Source of the DNA: Paenibacillus spongiae
GTDB lineage: Bacteria > Bacillota > Bacilli > Paenibacillales > Paenibacillaceae
DNA length: 64,000 bases
Direction of reading: 5' to 3'
Assembly (NCBI RefSeq): GCF_024734895.1
Contig: NZ_CP091430.1
Location: 540,501 to 604,500, forward strand
The notes beneath the pieces are model-generated. The model saw nothing but the letters and a program-made list of their open reading frames with translations. It was not told the origin of the DNA and ran no database searches. Below, piece by piece: positions 17,027 through 25,303 of the stretch (positions are counted from its first letter, which is position 1; the number at the start of each line of letters is the position of its first letter). The position numbers were made by a program, and so were the translations under genes.

Positions 17027-18184
17027 TTATACGGATGCTGCTTTACTTGCTTGAGCTGTCCACGATACCGGCTGGAATGTGCCGGTTTCAGCTGATTTCT
17101 TGGCGGCCAGACACATCAATGCGCTTGTTAGCCCGTCATCGAGGGAGGACAGGGAAGGTGAGCCATTTTGCATAATATCAATAAAGTTCTTGGCCAGCAG
17201 CGGGTCTCCGCCGAAGTGATCGTCGCCTGCTGTCAGCTCATAGGTTTCGACACGCGGGGTATGGTGCATATGGACCTTGACGATGCCGGTATAGAAATCG
17301 AATTCGATCGTCCCCTTATATCCCATGAAGCGCGCTCCCCGGGCCCCGGCTCCGCGGCGTGCGAAGAAATTCTGGGAATAGGAAACATGCATGCCCGACT
17401 CATAACGGATGAGCGCGCTGCCGGAATCCTCGTTGCCGGTATCTTCGGCGAAGCAGCACTGCGTCCATTCATGCTTCGTATAATCCTTCCGGAGCAGCGA
17501 GCTCTCCGGACAGGTCTGATTCTCCTCGCATGCCGAGCAGGTTAGGCCGGCGGGCTTGGTTCCCTTGAAGATCTGCTTGGATACCATCGCGCAAATGTCC
17601 GTCGGCTTCTGGCCGAGAATGGCGTTAAGATAATCGAAATCATGTGTGGCTTTCTGCAAAAACAATCCGCCGGTTTCCTGCTCGTCACGGTACCAGCTCT
17701 GATAATAAACGTTGCCATACGGCACATTATTAACGGCCTGAACATGCTCGATCGTGCCGATTTTGCCGGAAGCTACGATCTCTTGCACGAGCTGCACGAT
17801 CGTCGTCAGCCGGAGAGGGAAGGATACGACGACGCCGGATTGGGATGCCTCGTATGCGGCCTTCAACCGGTACAGATCCTCCATGTTCGTCGCTACCGGC
17901 TTCTCGAGATAGAGCGGCAGTCCGGTGGGCAGCACTTTGAGCGCCATAGGGGTGTGCAGCGAGCAGCGGGTGCCGATGAACACGCCGTCAACGGCGCCGG
18001 AGTCCAGCATGTCTTCCGGTGTCGAGAAGTATTGGATACCGTCATTCTGATCGCGAAGCTCCTGACGGAGGGCGTCCTGTCTGACATCGACGATAGCTGT
18101 CAACGCGCAGCTTGGATCCTGCCGGATAACCTCGTTAATCATGTGCCGAATGCGGTTGCCGTAGCCGATTACACCTAATCTCAT
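17027..18184 (-). CDS. Gfo/Idh/MocA-family oxidoreductase
   Basis: 385 aa. N-terminal Rossmann motif MRLGVIGYGNRIRHMI (GxGxR variant of GxGxxG), then EKPVATNMEDL (the conserved EKP with catalytic Lys, about residue 95). The C-terminal half is the alpha/beta substrate domain. A Cys-rich insert CSACEENQTCPESSLLRKDYTKHEWTQC (about 219-246) is unusual for the family and might bind a metal. NAD(P)-dependent sugar or cyclitol oxidation is the family role. First gene of the operon with the DUF4091 protein, divergent from an AraC regulator. Confidence 0.86.
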   Translation of the reverse strand: MRLGVIGYGNRIRHMINEVIRQDPSCALTAIVDVRQDALRQELRDQNDGIQYFSTPEDMLDSGAVDGVFIGTRCSLHTPMALKVLPTGLPLYLEKPVATNMEDLYRLKAAYEASQSGVVVSFPLRLTTIVQLVQEIVASGKIGTIEHVQAVNNVPYGNVYYQSWYRDEQETGGLFLQKATHDFDYLNAILGQKPTDICAMVSKQIFKGTKPAGLTCSACEENQTCPESSLLRKDYTKHEWTQCCFAEDTGNEDSGSALIRYESGMHVSYSQNFFARRGAGARGARFMGYKGTIEFDFYTGIVKVHMHHTPRVETYELTAGDDHFGGDPLLAKNFIDIMQNGSPSLSSLDDGLTSALMCLAAKKSAETGTFQPVSWTAQASKAASV

Positions 18185-18394
18185 GTTCGATTCTCCTTTG
18201 TCCGTGTTAGGATGGATGTATCGTCAGTATACGGGAACATGAGCGCGTTTTCTTTATTCAAAAAGCCGGAATATTTGCGTTTTTTGCTCCCATGGAACGT
18301 GGGGATTCACCTCTCCGAGCCTCATTTGAGGTATGATAACAATATGGGGTTTCATGGATAAATTAGGCGCGCAAAAAAGCAAAAAGGAGCGGTC

Positions 18395-19294
18395 GTGCGG
18401 ATGCCATCATACACCGAATTGAACAACATGAAACGAACGTCGCTCGAGCAGACGATTGTCATCAATAAGATCATTACCATGTTCTATGCCGAGCGGGAGA
18501 AGGACTACGAGTTTCATGGCGAGTTTCATGATTTCTGGGAATTTCTCTATGTGGACAAAGGGGAAATTGTCGTCACAGCCGATGATACGGTACACAGCTT
18601 ATCGCAGGGCAGCATTATTTTCCATAAGCCGAATGAATTCCACCGGTTCCATGCGGCGAAGGGGACTGCGCCGAACTTTATCGTCATGACGTTCGACTGC
18701 GATTCGCAGGCGATGAGGCGGTTCGACGGTCAAATTATCCGGCTCGAGGACGAGGAACGGAATTTGCTCGCGCAAATTATTGCGGAAGGGCAGAATGCCT
18801 TCCATTATCCGTTCGATCATCCTTTGCGGCGGCGGGAGGATGCGCCGGTCGGCAGCGAGCAGGTGATGCAGAACTATCTGGAAATCTTTCTGATCCGGCT
18901 GCTGAGACGTAACGTATTCCGGGATGCTCCCAAGGGCTTGTCCACGATCGCACGCGAAAAACGCAGGGACGAGCTGACGCAGCAGATTATCGCCTATATG
19001 GAAGCCAATGTCGGCCAGAATCTGACTGTCGCAGGCATTGCCGATCATTTTCACATTAGCCGGACGCAGGTAACGGAGATCTTCAAGGACAATACCGGTC
19101 ACTCGATGAAGGAATATTTCAATAAGCTGAAGATGGAGCGTGCCAAGCGGTATATACGGGAGAAAACCGGCAGCCTTACGGAAATTGCCGATATGCTTGG
19201 TTTCAGCTCGATTCACGCCTTCTCGGGAACCTTCAAGAAATGGACGGGCATGAGTCCCTCCGAGTACGCCCGGTCCGTCATCGCCCGCGTCTAA
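18395..19294 (+). CDS. AraC-family transcriptional regulator
   Basis: 299 aa from GTG 18395 (AAAGGAG 5 bases upstream; ATG 18401 is the alternative). N-terminal cupin (EFHGEFHDFWEFLYVDKGEIVVTADD, HKPNEFHRFHA) and C-terminal double HTH (VAGIADHFHISRTQVTEIFK; LTEIADMLGFSSIHAFSGTFKKWTGMSPSEY). Divergent from the 18184-15325 operon with a 210-base shared upstream region; likely its activator. Confidence 0.88.
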   Translation: MRMPSYTELNNMKRTSLEQTIVINKIITMFYAEREKDYEFHGEFHDFWEFLYVDKGEIVVTADDTVHSLSQGSIIFHKPNEFHRFHAAKGTAPNFIVMTFDCDSQAMRRFDGQIIRLEDEERNLLAQIIAEGQNAFHYPFDHPLRRREDAPVGSEQVMQNYLEIFLIRLLRRNVFRDAPKGLSTIAREKRRDELTQQIIAYMEANVGQNLTVAGIADHFHISRTQVTEIFKDNTGHSMKEYFNKLKMERAKRYIREKTGSLTEIADMLGFSSIHAFSGTFKKWTGMSPSEYARSVIARV

Positions 19295-19311
19295 AGTCAA
19301 CGAACAAGAAT

Positions 19312-19349
19312 AGCCTCCTACTCATCCCTGGAAGGGAGATTAGGAGGCT
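19312..19349. terminator. Hairpin between convergent genes
   Basis: AGCCTCCTA / TAGGAGGCT with a 20-base partly paired loop, between the AraC gene and the kinase gene. Lacks a T tract on either strand. Confidence 0.45.
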
Positions 19350-19370
19350 GGAAGTGCGCTGCGGGCCGTA

Positions 19371-20339
19371 TTACAGGTCTGCCAGCTCGCGAACCTCGAT
19401 CTGCTCGATCAGGGCGGCGACTTCATCGGGCAGCACGATGCCTGCCGCGGAATGAAGGGAATTGGAGGCACCGCAAGCGGAAGCCAGCATGAGCGACGAA
19501 GCGATGTCGTACCCGCGGTGGAGCGAGACGGCGAATCCGGCCACGAACGCATCTCCGCTGCCGACCGGATTGACGGCTTGTACCTTGGCGGCGCTGACGG
19601 AATAGAGCTTGCCCTGATAGAGGGCGACGGCGCCTTTCTCTCCGAGCGATACGGCGATGCATGGAATTTGGTTGGCCTGCGCGAGATAACGGATGGTTTC
19701 ATGCAGCCGCTCATCGCCTTCGGCATCGTCCTTAGCTGCTTCCGATGTCAGGCGCGCCGCTTCTTCCTTGTTCGGTTTGATCATGAAGGGAGCGGCTTGA
19801 ATGCCGCTCAGCAGCGCTTCGCCGCTTGTATCGAGAATGACTGGCACACGGAATTCCTTCACAGCCTCGATTAACCGCCGATAGATATCCGGGCTTCCGC
19901 CCGATGGAATGCTGCCCGACATGACAATGACCGAAGAGGTCGCGGCCAGCTCCTTCACATGCGTAAATAGCCGCTCGCAGTCGTCCTCCCCGATCTGTAT
20001 GCCGGCCTCGAGTATTTCCAGCGATTCTCCGGTTGCTTCGTTCAATAGATTCAGGCAGGTACGGGATTCGCCGGCTGCTTCCACGAAGCTGTGTGGGATG
20101 CCTTCCTGCGTAAGCCCGCTGCGGATCATCTGGCCGTTCAAGCCGGCCGCGAAGCCGGTCGCGATAACCGGCTCGCCGAGCGCATGGGCTACGCGGGCGG
20201 CGTTGATGCCTTTGCCCCCTGCCTGTGCAATCGTGCGGGAGGCGCGGTTGGCTTTGCCGGGAACGAGATCGGGAACGAAATACGTCTTGTCGATGGCCGC
20301 ATTCAAGGTGACGGTCGTGATATGTCTGGTCAGTGGCAT
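19371..20339 (-). CDS. PfkB-family sugar-phosphate kinase (1-phosphofructokinase-like)
   Basis: 322 aa. N-terminal TVTLNAAIDKTYFV matches FruK/LacC ('TLNPAIDxTY'); GGKGINAARVAHALGEPV is PfkB signature 1 and GSGDAFVAGFAVSL near residue 253 is signature 2 with the catalytic Asp. Starts immediately after the DeoR stop; its AGGAGG lies inside the end of the regulator gene, so the two are coupled. The Ala in LNAAID in place of Pro is a mild deviation. Likely phosphorylates fructose-1-phosphate, tagatose-6-phosphate or a similar sugar phosphate; the DeoR partner supports sugar catabolism. Confidence 0.85.
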   Translation of the reverse strand: MPLTRHITTVTLNAAIDKTYFVPDLVPGKANRASRTIAQAGGKGINAARVAHALGEPVIATGFAAGLNGQMIRSGLTQEGIPHSFVEAAGESRTCLNLLNEATGESLEILEAGIQIGEDDCERLFTHVKELAATSSVIVMSGSIPSGGSPDIYRRLIEAVKEFRVPVILDTSGEALLSGIQAAPFMIKPNKEEAARLTSEAAKDDAEGDERLHETIRYLAQANQIPCIAVSLGEKGAVALYQGKLYSVSAAKVQAVNPVGSGDAFVAGFAVSLHRGYDIASSLMLASACGASNSLHSAAGIVLPDEVAALIEQIEVRELADL

Positions 20340-21167
20340 TTAGTTACCTCCTGTGAAATGCAATGACGGCATGGACGGCTCCGGATTCGTATCGGCGATA
20401 TGCATGGTAATGCCTTCCTGCTCGCATGCGGCCAGCAGTTCTCCTGTCAGCGGCGTATTGCAGACGATGGCTTCCAGCATCCCAAGGGGATTGATCGGGA
20501 AGATGGAGCTCTTGTTCGCCTTGGATCCGTCGAATACCGCGATGGCGCTATCGGAACGGCTCATCATAATTTGCGCCATCCGGGCTTCCAGTTCGGAGTG
20601 GGTCGTCAGCCCGGTCGAAGAGTGGATGCCGTCGACGCCGATAAACATTTTATTAATATACAGTCCTTCCAGCTTCGCCTCGGCGAGAGGGCCGGAGAGC
20701 TCGAACGTTTCGCTGCTCATGACGCCGCCGGTAAGCACGACCTGGACCTTCGGGCTCTCGGCCAGCTCCATGGCAATGTTGACGGCATTCGTGACGACCG
20801 TTATCTCATGGCGGTCCTTCAGCGCCCGGGCGATCAGGAAGGTCGTCGTGCCCCCGGTCAAGCCGATGATATCGCCCTGCTGGACGAGCGATGCCGCCTT
20901 GGCGGCGATAAACTCCTTCTCTTTCCAATACAGCTGTTCTTTCTCGTGGAAGCTCACTCCCCGGAGCGGGTCGTTATAGCGGGCGCCCCCGGCCGTCCGG
21001 AAGATTTCGCCGGTCTGCTCCAGCAGATCCAGGTCGCGGCGGACGGTTGCTTCCGAGCAGTTCATATAGTTAATCATCTCGTGAATGCTGAGCTTCTTGT
21101 GCAGCTTCAGCAGTTGAAGAAGCTGCTGCCGTCTAGCCTCGGCCTTCGGCAGTGGCGGGGTTGTCAT
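20340..21167 (-). CDS. DeoR-family sugar regulator
   Basis: 275 aa. N-terminal DeoR HTH: RRQQLLQLLKLHKKLSIHEMINYMNCSEATVRRDLDLLEQTGEIFRTAGGA. C-terminal sugar-phosphate sensor domain with GGTTTFLIARAL and VVLTGGVMSSETFELSG. First gene of a two-gene operon with the PfkB kinase, and divergent from a ROK kinase. Candidate operators are in the shared upstream region at 21219-21254. Probably represses both directions until a sugar phosphate binds. Confidence 0.88.
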   Translation of the reverse strand: MTTPPLPKAEARRQQLLQLLKLHKKLSIHEMINYMNCSEATVRRDLDLLEQTGEIFRTAGGARYNDPLRGVSFHEKEQLYWKEKEFIAAKAASLVQQGDIIGLTGGTTTFLIARALKDRHEITVVTNAVNIAMELAESPKVQVVLTGGVMSSETFELSGPLAEAKLEGLYINKMFIGVDGIHSSTGLTTHSELEARMAQIMMSRSDSAIAVFDGSKANKSSIFPINPLGMLEAIVCNTPLTGELLAACEQEGITMHIADTNPEPSMPSLHFTGGN

Positions 21168-21218
21168 ACGATCATCATCCTTAAAGCTTTCATTTTGTTA
21201 TCACTATAACGCAGTAAA

Positions 21219-21254
21219 TTGAAATTTTCAATCACGTTATGATTGGAAATTTCA
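21219..21254. promoter_or_regulatory. Candidate DeoR operators
   Basis: Palindrome TTGAAATTTTCAA (21219-21231) and a related TTGGAAATTTCA (21243-21254), 24 bases apart, in the divergent region between the DeoR-PfkB operon and the ROK gene. Assigned by position and symmetry only. Confidence 0.45.
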
Positions 21255-21333
21255 TAATTTCGTTGATTTTTTCGATGTCTGCTCCTATAGTTAAGGTAAG
21301 AAAATCACTATTCCGATGACGGAGGGACAGATC

Positions 21334-22296
21334 ATGAAGCGTTATGCTTTCGGATTCGATATCGGCGGTACGAATATCGTTTGCGGGCTGGTCGACAGAG
21401 AGGGTGAAATCGTCTGGGGGCGCAAGGTGCCTACAGAGGCGGATAAGGGGAACGACCATGTGATGGCGGTAGTTGCTTCCTGTGTGGAGATAGGGCTCTC
21501 GGAGTCCGGAGTCGCCAAGGATGATATCGTAGGCATCGGCATCGGCATGCCTGGACTGGTCGATCCGGAGCGGGGCATCAGCGTTCTGTCTTCCAATTTG
21601 CATTTTCGCAATTATCCCGTCCTTGCCAAGCTGCGGGAACTGACCGGCATGCAGGTGTGCATGGAGAACGATGTGCGCATGTATGTTTATGGGGAAGCTG
21701 TCGCAGGCGCAGGGCGCAACCGGCGCCATGTGTTCGGATTGACGGTCGGCACGGGACTCGCGACCGCCATGGTGAACGACGGCAAGCTCTACCAGGGCGG
21801 AGGAGACTTCTCCGGCGAGCTCGGGCATGTTCCGATCGAGGGAATCGAGTACGGCTGCAACTGCGGGCTGACCGGCTGCCTGGAGACGGTGGTATCCGCG
21901 ACCGGCCTGGCCAGGCAAGCGAGAGAGGCGGTATTGTCGGGGAAGCGGACGATGTTAGCCGATCTGAAGGAGGATCCAGAGCAGCTGAAGGCGGCGGATG
22001 TATCCACCGCTTACGATGCCGGAGACGAGGTAGCCATTGCGATCATGAACCGGACCGGCGTCACCTTGGGCAAGGCGCTCTCGTACGTAGTGCCGCTTCT
22101 CAGCCCGGATATTATCGTATTGGGCGGCGGTGTCCTGCATGCGGGCGAACGGTTCATGAAGCCCGTCCGGGAGACGCTGTTCGAACGCATCATGCCGATC
22201 TACCGCGAACGCCTTGAGCTGGCTGCCGCGCAGCGCAATGAGGATGCCGGCGTCCTCGGCAGCTCCGGTTGGGCGTTCCGCCAATTCGGCTCATAA
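21334..22296 (+). CDS. ROK-family sugar kinase (glucokinase-like)
   Basis: 320 aa. ATG 21334 has GGAGGG 7 bases ahead; the upstream ATG at 21316 overlaps that site. N-terminal ATP motif FGFDIGGTNIVCGLV, ROK signature region with GELGHVPIEG and the zinc site CNCGLTGCLE (Cys-x-Cys-Gly-x2-Gly-Cys), and catalytic Asp in MENDVRM. Family role: phosphorylates glucose, ManNAc, fructose or allose. Divergent from the DeoR-PfkB operon, so it may supply that kinase with its substrate. Confidence 0.88.
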   Translation: MKRYAFGFDIGGTNIVCGLVDREGEIVWGRKVPTEADKGNDHVMAVVASCVEIGLSESGVAKDDIVGIGIGMPGLVDPERGISVLSSNLHFRNYPVLAKLRELTGMQVCMENDVRMYVYGEAVAGAGRNRRHVFGLTVGTGLATAMVNDGKLYQGGGDFSGELGHVPIEGIEYGCNCGLTGCLETVVSATGLARQAREAVLSGKRTMLADLKEDPEQLKAADVSTAYDAGDEVAIAIMNRTGVTLGKALSYVVPLLSPDIIVLGGGVLHAGERFMKPVRETLFERIMPIYRERLELAAAQRNEDAGVLGSSGWAFRQFGS

Positions 22297-22369
22297 GCGC
22301 TGGCTGGCTTGCCCATGCTGTGTGCATGGGTACGTGTGCGTGAAGCTCATAAGCAGCCGCAGCCAGCGC
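22297..22369. other. Three-way stem-loop after the ROK gene
   Basis: Outer arms GCGCTGGCTG / CAGCCAGCGC enclosing CCCATGC / GCATGGG. It starts right at the stop codon. No T tract, so it is not a standard terminator. The rest of 22370-22532 shows nothing. Confidence 0.35.
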
Positions 22370-22532
22370 CATTGGCCCACGTCGGGTTGTGCCGTCCCTA
22401 ACGGAAACGGTATGCTATATAGAAGGGACTGGAGCAAGGCGCTGGCAGCAGGATGAATGATTATCCGGCAGCATTGGCGCTCGCTCTCGCCTCCTGGCAT
22501 TCAACCTGCCGGGACAGCTTGAGGAAATAGGA

Positions 22533-22778
22533 GTGAAGGCAGTGGAATATACAGCGGACACCGTTGCGCAGTGGATGTTTAAGGAGCTGCAGGAGACGGG
22601 CATGTTATACCAGGAACAGGCCGTGGATTACATCTCGAAGCACTTTGGCGAATCGTTTGTCTATGTGAACGAGAACGGCAACCGTTCGATCGACAAGGAA
22701 GTCAAGAAAGCATTCAAGAAGCTGCATCGCGGACGGGCGGCCTGGGAGAGAGACGGATTCTTCTGGGGCTGGTCCTAA
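22533..22778 (+). CDS. Small DUF6953-like protein
   Basis: 81 aa from GTG 22533 (GTG 22542 is possible, with GGAG 8 bases ahead). The pattern VAQWMFKELQETGMLYQEQAVDYI, FVYVNENGNRSIDKEVKKAFKKLHRG and WERDGFFWGW fits the small helical proteins I know as DUF6953. Soluble, function unknown. Two tandem hairpins follow. Confidence 0.65.
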   Translation: MKAVEYTADTVAQWMFKELQETGMLYQEQAVDYISKHFGESFVYVNENGNRSIDKEVKKAFKKLHRGRAAWERDGFFWGWS

Positions 22779-22788
22779 CGAATGTAAG

Positions 22789-22830
22789 AAGGCACGAACC
22801 GTGTGAGTGGATACGGTCTGTGCCTTTTTT
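22789..22830 (+). terminator. Intrinsic terminator
   Basis: AAGGCAC...ACCGT / ACGGT...GTGCCTT followed by T6, 11 bases after the stop of the 81-aa gene. Confidence 0.85.
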
Positions 22831-22851
22831 CTATGTGTGGGAGACCGTAAA

Positions 22852-22895
22852 CGAAGAAGGCGCAAACCGTGTAAACACGGTCTGCGCCTCCTTCG
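22852..22895 (-). terminator. Intrinsic terminator of the DUF1761 gene
   Basis: CGAAGAAGGCGCA / TGCGCCTCCTTCG with inner ACCGTG / CACGGT; on the minus strand followed by a short TTT. Its core AAGGCGCAAACCGTG closely resembles AAGGCACGAACCGTG of the terminator 60 bases upstream, suggesting duplication. Confidence 0.7.
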
Positions 22896-22915
22896 TTGTT
22901 GAATTCCGTTCCCTC

Positions 22916-23326
22916 TTATCCCTGCATGGCACCGATAATGATGCCCGAGACGATGAAGGATACGAGATGATAGCCGATCGTAATGAGATAGAGACCGAGC
23001 TTACGGCCTTCGAACAAATAATTCATGCCGATCTTGGCCGAGACGGCGATGCCGATCAGCAATCCGACGCATAATCCGGACCAGACGGTTGTCTCCTCGC
23101 CGAGTGTCAGCAGCAGCGCCAATACGAATACCCCGACAATGGCGGTTACGGCCGTGAGGATATACGTCATCGGTCCGCCGCCGGACATCTCCTCCGGCTT
23201 CATTCCGAGCTGCTTCATCCAAGCGTTACCGAATAATACCGGCGTATACCACAAGAATCCTAGAATCATCGTGGCTATCGTTGCGAGAATGACCGCCACA
23301 TAATTGATTTGCGCAAAATCAACCAT
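22916..23326 (-). CDS. DUF1761 membrane protein
   Basis: 136 aa, four predicted membrane helices. VAVILATIATMILGFLWYTPVLFGNAWMKQLGM (about 11-43) is the DUF1761 hallmark. Ribosome site GGGGGT weakly. Function of the family is unknown. Stands alone. Confidence 0.85.
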   Translation of the reverse strand: MVDFAQINYVAVILATIATMILGFLWYTPVLFGNAWMKQLGMKPEEMSGGGPMTYILTAVTAIVGVFVLALLLTLGEETTVWSGLCVGLLIGIAVSAKIGMNYLFEGRKLGLYLITIGYHLVSFIVSGIIIGAMQG

Positions 23327-23448
23327 AGTTACCCCCTGAAAAATATCATATAGCAGAAAAAATGATTATAACATTAGTTTCTCTATTTCAGGGGAAAAGT
23401 AAACGATAATTTTTTCCAGCAAGACCGGATAATCAGCCTGAATCAGCC

Positions 23449-23640
23449 GGCAGGTACGGGCTGGGTTGGTTCGGGCGTATCGGAGTTTTGGCCGGCATTG
23501 GGCTCTCGGTGCTGATCTATGCTCTGCAGGCTGCAGCAAGCGCCTATTATTTGAAAAAATATAAGTTCGGCCCTGTGGAGAGGGTGCTGCGTGTGTGGAC
23601 CTACTTCTCCTTGGGCGGCAAAGCCCTCCTGCGCAGCGGG
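23449..23640 (+). pseudogene. Remnant of a DUF418 (YeiB-like) membrane protein, C-terminus
   Basis: Reading frame 1 encodes GRYGLGWFGRIGVLAGIGLS, then VLIYALQAAASAYYLKKYKF, then GPVERVLRVWTYFS. This matches the last helix and the 'W-L-R-x-Y/F-x-F/Y-G-P-x-E-x-x-x-R-x-x-T-Y' tail of DUF418 proteins. There is an in-frame stop about 40 bases upstream and no upstream exon of the gene, so only the last 60 or so codons survive. It overlaps nothing functional except the small minus-strand gene nearby. Confidence 0.6.
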
Positions 23641-23667
23641 TCAACGAGAGGAGGGGCAGCTGATCCG

Positions 23668-23880
23668 CTACCTCCTTCTCATCTCGAAAAACTCGCATTT
23701 CCTTCTATCGTGATAGGAGATCTCGCTTACGCCGGTTTGCACGACGACCGTCTGATCGTCGAAGCGGACGATGACTCCTCCCATATCGACGACATGATCG
23801 TCTTGAAACACGCGTAATTTCGTTTGACGTTCCATCGCTTCATTAAAATCTTGATCCGTCAGCAATCGAATTTGCGCCAT
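23668..23880 (-). CDS. 70-aa protein of unknown function
   Basis: ATG 23880 lies behind AGGAGGGGGACC, a very strong site. Sequence begins MAQIRLLTDQDFNEAMERQT and continues with short strands (RVFQDDHVVDMGGVIVRFDDQTVVVQT), ending with basic RRKCEFFEMRRR. Looks like a small beta-barrel domain with a helical lead; no family recognised. Cytoplasmic. Confidence 0.6.
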   Translation of the reverse strand: MAQIRLLTDQDFNEAMERQTKLRVFQDDHVVDMGGVIVRFDDQTVVVQTGVSEISYHDRRKCEFFEMRRR

Positions 23881-24789
23881 GTCCAGGTCCCCCTCCTTGG
23901 TTTCGTCATTTTCTCTATTGTAGCAGAAAACCGGCTTAAAGGCCGAAGACACGGCTATTTTGGAAATGCCCCTTCGAAGCTTGCAATAATTCAGCTATAG
24001 GAACGCCAATCCCAGAGTGCTTAGATTTATCCGCTCATGAATGATCGAGCTTGCGGGCCTATGGTTTAGCCGATCGCCGATCGCCTGTCCGGTACGCTGA
24101 TCTCTGCCCGTTCCGCTATCTCAAATTACGGCTGCTTCTAGAACGCCGACTCTCGCTATACGATCCATTCATTTAATATTAAGTATCTTACTAATAATAT
24201 AAATTAGACCGATCTGCCTACAACATGCCGGATAATCACTTTATCTCCAGATCATCCATAATTGTACTCCCAATCATCTGCACGATGATATTAATGGAAC
24301 GGCGATGCTCACGGGTAAACACCTGCCGTCGGAGAAGCCGCTCGCCATGGACAGCAAGCGTCGGCTGGGCTGGCCGCGTTGGCCGGGGAGCTATCTGCAG
24401 GACGCATTTTCCAGGCGGACACGAGGAAAGATGGCCCGATGGCATAAAGAACCTGCTCATCGATGTCTTTGATGAAGTGAAGCTCAGAAGAGGACAAGAT
24501 ATCTCCGGCAATCCGCAGTTTGTGACAATAGCCGACGGCATCGAATCATGGTATTAATTGACGGAATATTGGAGAGCAATGCCAAGCAGAGGCAGAGGTG
24601 GATCGACGATATTGAATAAGGCTCGGTGCAGGGGACTCGCTATGTTTAGCGGGTCCTTTCCTCTATAACTTCATAAAAAATTGAATAAAAGGTTAAAATA
24701 GCTCAAAGATTTCGCGATTTCGCTTCATAACGTTTATTATTCGGCTTTTTTGCGGAATTATCCATTTGACCGGATGGGCTGAAATGCGA
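23881..24789. other. Long region without a convincing gene
   Basis: About 900 bases. On the minus strand between 24540 and 24240 two frames carry protein-like stretches (DIDEQVLYAIGPSFLVSAWK in one, TREHRRSINIIVQMIGSTIM in another) separated by frame changes and stops, which suggests a decayed gene I cannot name. A weak hairpin GGACTCGCTA / TAGCGGGTCC lies near 24632. The AT-rich end (24670 onward) leads into the MarR promoter. Confidence 0.35.
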
Positions 24790-24832
24790 TATAGTTCTAA
24801 ATGTTTCATTGTTTAATCTTTTAGTTCTAAAA
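24790..24832. promoter_or_regulatory. Tandem candidate MarR operators
   Basis: TATAGTTCTAAA (24790-24801) and the palindrome TTTTAGTTCTAAAA (24819-24832) share TAGTTCTAAA, spaced 30 bases (about three helical turns), just upstream of the MarR gene. Likely autoregulatory sites. Confidence 0.55.
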
Positions 24833-24861
24833 TATTTATCAGTAAATAAGGAGGCGGGGGC

Positions 24862-25302
24862 ATGCAGGTTAATGCTCAACTGGTCGAGCTCCCTGCACTA
24901 TTCAAAAGTCTAGTCAAAAAAATGACGCATGAGTGGAACTGCAAAGTCGAAGATCAGCTTTCAATGACACAATTTCGTATGCTTTATTTACTTAAGGTTG
25001 CGGGCCTCAGCAAGCCGCATGAGCTAGCGGAGTCGCTCGGCGTAACGCCTGGCGCCATAACCGGAATCGTCGATAAGATGATTCAAAAAGGGTATATCGT
25101 CCGTCATCGTGACAGTGAGGACCGCAGAGTTGTCCGTCTCGCGATTACCGAAGCCGGCGAGCAATATATCGAGATTCTGATTGAAAAGCGGAAGCAGGTC
25201 ATCTCCAATTTCTTCAATCGCTTGCCGGAAGAAGATGTCGAGCATTTAAGACGTATTTTAACCACATTATTAGAACAGGTTCACGATAAGGAGGAATTAT
25301 AA
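24862..25302 (+). CDS. MarR-family regulator
   Basis: 146 aa, ribosome site AAGGAGGCGGGGG. Winged-helix core: LSMTQFRMLYLLKVAGLSKPHELAESLGVTPGAITGIVDKMIQKGYIVRHRDSEDRRVVRLAITEAG, with the conserved D-x-R-x-x-R wing (DSEDRR). The stop is one base before the start of the MFS gene, forming the common MarR-exporter operon. Probably represses the operon through the tandem sites upstream and is released by a toxic ligand. Confidence 0.92.
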   Translation: MQVNAQLVELPALFKSLVKKMTHEWNCKVEDQLSMTQFRMLYLLKVAGLSKPHELAESLGVTPGAITGIVDKMIQKGYIVRHRDSEDRRVVRLAITEAGEQYIEILIEKRKQVISNFFNRLPEEDVEHLRRILTTLLEQVHDKEEL

Positions 25303-25303
25303 G

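Noticed and set aside
24225-24557. Plus-strand 110-aa frame
   Set aside because: No ribosome site, low-complexity Arg-rich sequence; the minus strand looks more protein-like, though broken.
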